Assembly: GCA_019307545.1 (NCBI GenBank)
Contig: JAFDJI010000626.1
Coordinates: 1-6,030, forward strand
Direction of reading: 5' to 3'
From: Deltaproteobacteria bacterium
Lineage (GTDB): Bacteria > Myxococcota_A > UBA796 > GCA-2862545
Length of the DNA stretch: 6,030 nucleotides
In this document: positions 5,295-6,030 of the stretch, piece by piece
How positions within the stretch are numbered: the first letter of the stretch is position 1
How the letters are laid out: each line of letters opens with the position of its first letter
Translations under genes and position numbers: made by a program
The notes under the pieces: generated by a model
What the model saw: the letters and a program-made list of their open reading frames with translations, nothing else
What the model was told of the DNA's origin: nothing
Database searches by the model: none

Positions 5295-6030
5295 ATGCGT
5301 ACGAACGCACTGGGCGGTCCGCTGCTGCTCCTGGGGCTCGCGGCCGCGGGCTGTAACGGGGATCCAGAGGACACCGACACCGGCGAGCCACCGCTCGAGC
5401 ACCAGTTCTCCTTCGCGGTTCTGGCGGACCCGCACATCACCGGCAACCCGGACCACGCCGCGAGGCTGACCGCCGCCGTAGACTGGATCAACGGCCAGGA
5501 GCAGGCGCGATCGATCGAGCTGGTGTTCGTCGTGGGGGACATCGCCTGGGGCAACGGGTTCGGGGACGCCCGGGACATCCTCGACGGCCTGTCCATCCCC
5601 TACCTGCCCCTGACCGGCGACAACGAGATCCAGGTGGGCGACGAAGAAGAATACGACACCACCTGGACCCCACACTACGTGGCGGTCGCCACACAGCTCG
5701 AGGGCTGGCGCCGTGCCGAGACCCCGAGTTGGAACCCGGAGCGCGAGACCCAGAGCTGGTTCCAGAACTTCTCCTTCCAGCACCGCGGGGTGCATTTCGT
5801 GGCGGTCGACTGGCCCTCGAGGGAAATCGACACCTTTTTCGGCGAGACCGCCGACCTCCACGACTTCGCGGGCGGTACCTGGCCCTGGTTCGTCGACGAC
5901 CTCGCGCGCCTGACGTCCCCGGCCGGCGAGAGCGTGGTGATGCTCTCCCACATGCCAATGCACCTCGGCATGTTCAGCGGTGCTGAGCTGGAGACGGTGA
6001 CCGACCTGACCTCGTCCATGGGCGACGTGG
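5295..6030 (+). CDS. Calcineurin-like metallophosphoesterase lipoprotein (3'-truncated by window edge)
   Basis: The frame is open for 245 codons to the window end without a stop. The ATG at 5295 starts a signal peptide with a hydrophobic PLLLLGLAAAGC core, lipobox AAGC and lipidated Cys20. An acidic Thr/Asp-rich linker (GDPEDTDTGEPP) follows. The phosphoesterase domain begins near residue 38. Metal-site motifs are DPH (Asp45, His47) in FAVLADPHIT, GD (Asp82) in VFVVGDIAWGNG, GDNE (108-111) in place of the usual GNH[DE], and a SHMPMH segment (His219, His223). This predicts a binuclear-metal hydrolase of phosphate esters in the periplasm or at the surface; the substrate is unknown. GAGGG lies 4 nt before the ATG, a short but usable spacing. 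A GTG at 5284 reads a different frame that stops at 5469 and is not coding. The remaining C-terminal metal ligands are beyond the edge. Confidence 0.9.
   Translation, partial: MRTNALGGPLLLLGLAAAGCNGDPEDTDTGEPPLEHQFSFAVLADPHITGNPDHAARLTAAVDWINGQEQARSIELVFVVGDIAWGNGFGDARDILDGLSIPYLPLTGDNEIQVGDEEEYDTTWTPHYVAVATQLEGWRRAETPSWNPERETQSWFQNFSFQHRGVHFVAVDWPSREIDTFFGETADLHDFAGGTWPWFVDDLARLTSPAGESVVMLSHMPMHLGMFSGAELETVTDLTSSMGDV

Noticed and set aside
5284..5469. GTG-started 61-codon frame at the phosphoesterase start
   Set aside because: It is the wrong frame. The ATG at 5295 gives a lipoprotein signal and metallophosphoesterase motifs.
1..6030. CRISPR arrays, tRNA or rRNA genes, insertion sequences, toxin-antitoxin pairs, defence genes
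   Set aside because: No spaced repeats, cloverleaf-like segments, transposase motifs or terminal inverted repeats were seen. The only direct repeat of note is the 13-bp tandem copy at 3344-3371.

Overview
The window comes from a GC-rich genome with tightly packed genes. Several gene products are predicted outer-membrane or periplasmic lipoproteins: short signal peptides with LLGC, LTAC or AAGC lipoboxes, acidic or Cys-rich linkers, a SUMF-type domain, a beta-propeller and an LNR-like Cys cluster. This style is common in Myxococcota and related former Deltaproteobacteria. That placement is an inference from protein style, because the window has no phylogenetic marker such as rRNA.

Layout. (1) Positions 2-1267 (+): the nearly complete 3' part of isocitrate lyase, the first enzyme of the glyoxylate shunt, cut by the left edge. 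(2) 1286-1612 (-): a small TerB-like acidic helical protein, convergent with aceA, with 18 bp between the stop codons. (3) 1613-1871: a divergent intergenic region with an AT-rich candidate promoter. (4) 1872-2507 (+): a DUF1444-like protein of unknown function in a stretch less GC-rich than its surroundings. A short GC palindrome separates it from the next, convergent gene. (5) 5233-2524 (-): a three-gene lipoprotein operon read leftward. It encodes an LpqC/PHB-depolymerase-type esterase, a SUMF/FGE-sulfatase-domain lipoprotein and a beta-propeller lipoprotein. The genes are joined by 4-bp start/stop overlaps (GTGA and ATGA), so translational coupling is likely. (6) 5295-6030 (+): a divergently transcribed calcineurin-like metallophosphoesterase lipoprotein, cut by the right edge.

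The most notable observation is in the propeller gene. It is broken by two mutually compensating frameshifts. The first is explained exactly by a 13-bp perfect tandem duplication: removing one copy restores the reading frame. This could be a recent pseudogene, a slipped-strand on/off switch or an assembly error. No convincing new defence, mobile or RNA system is visible. I found no tRNA, rRNA, CRISPR array, insertion sequence or attachment site.
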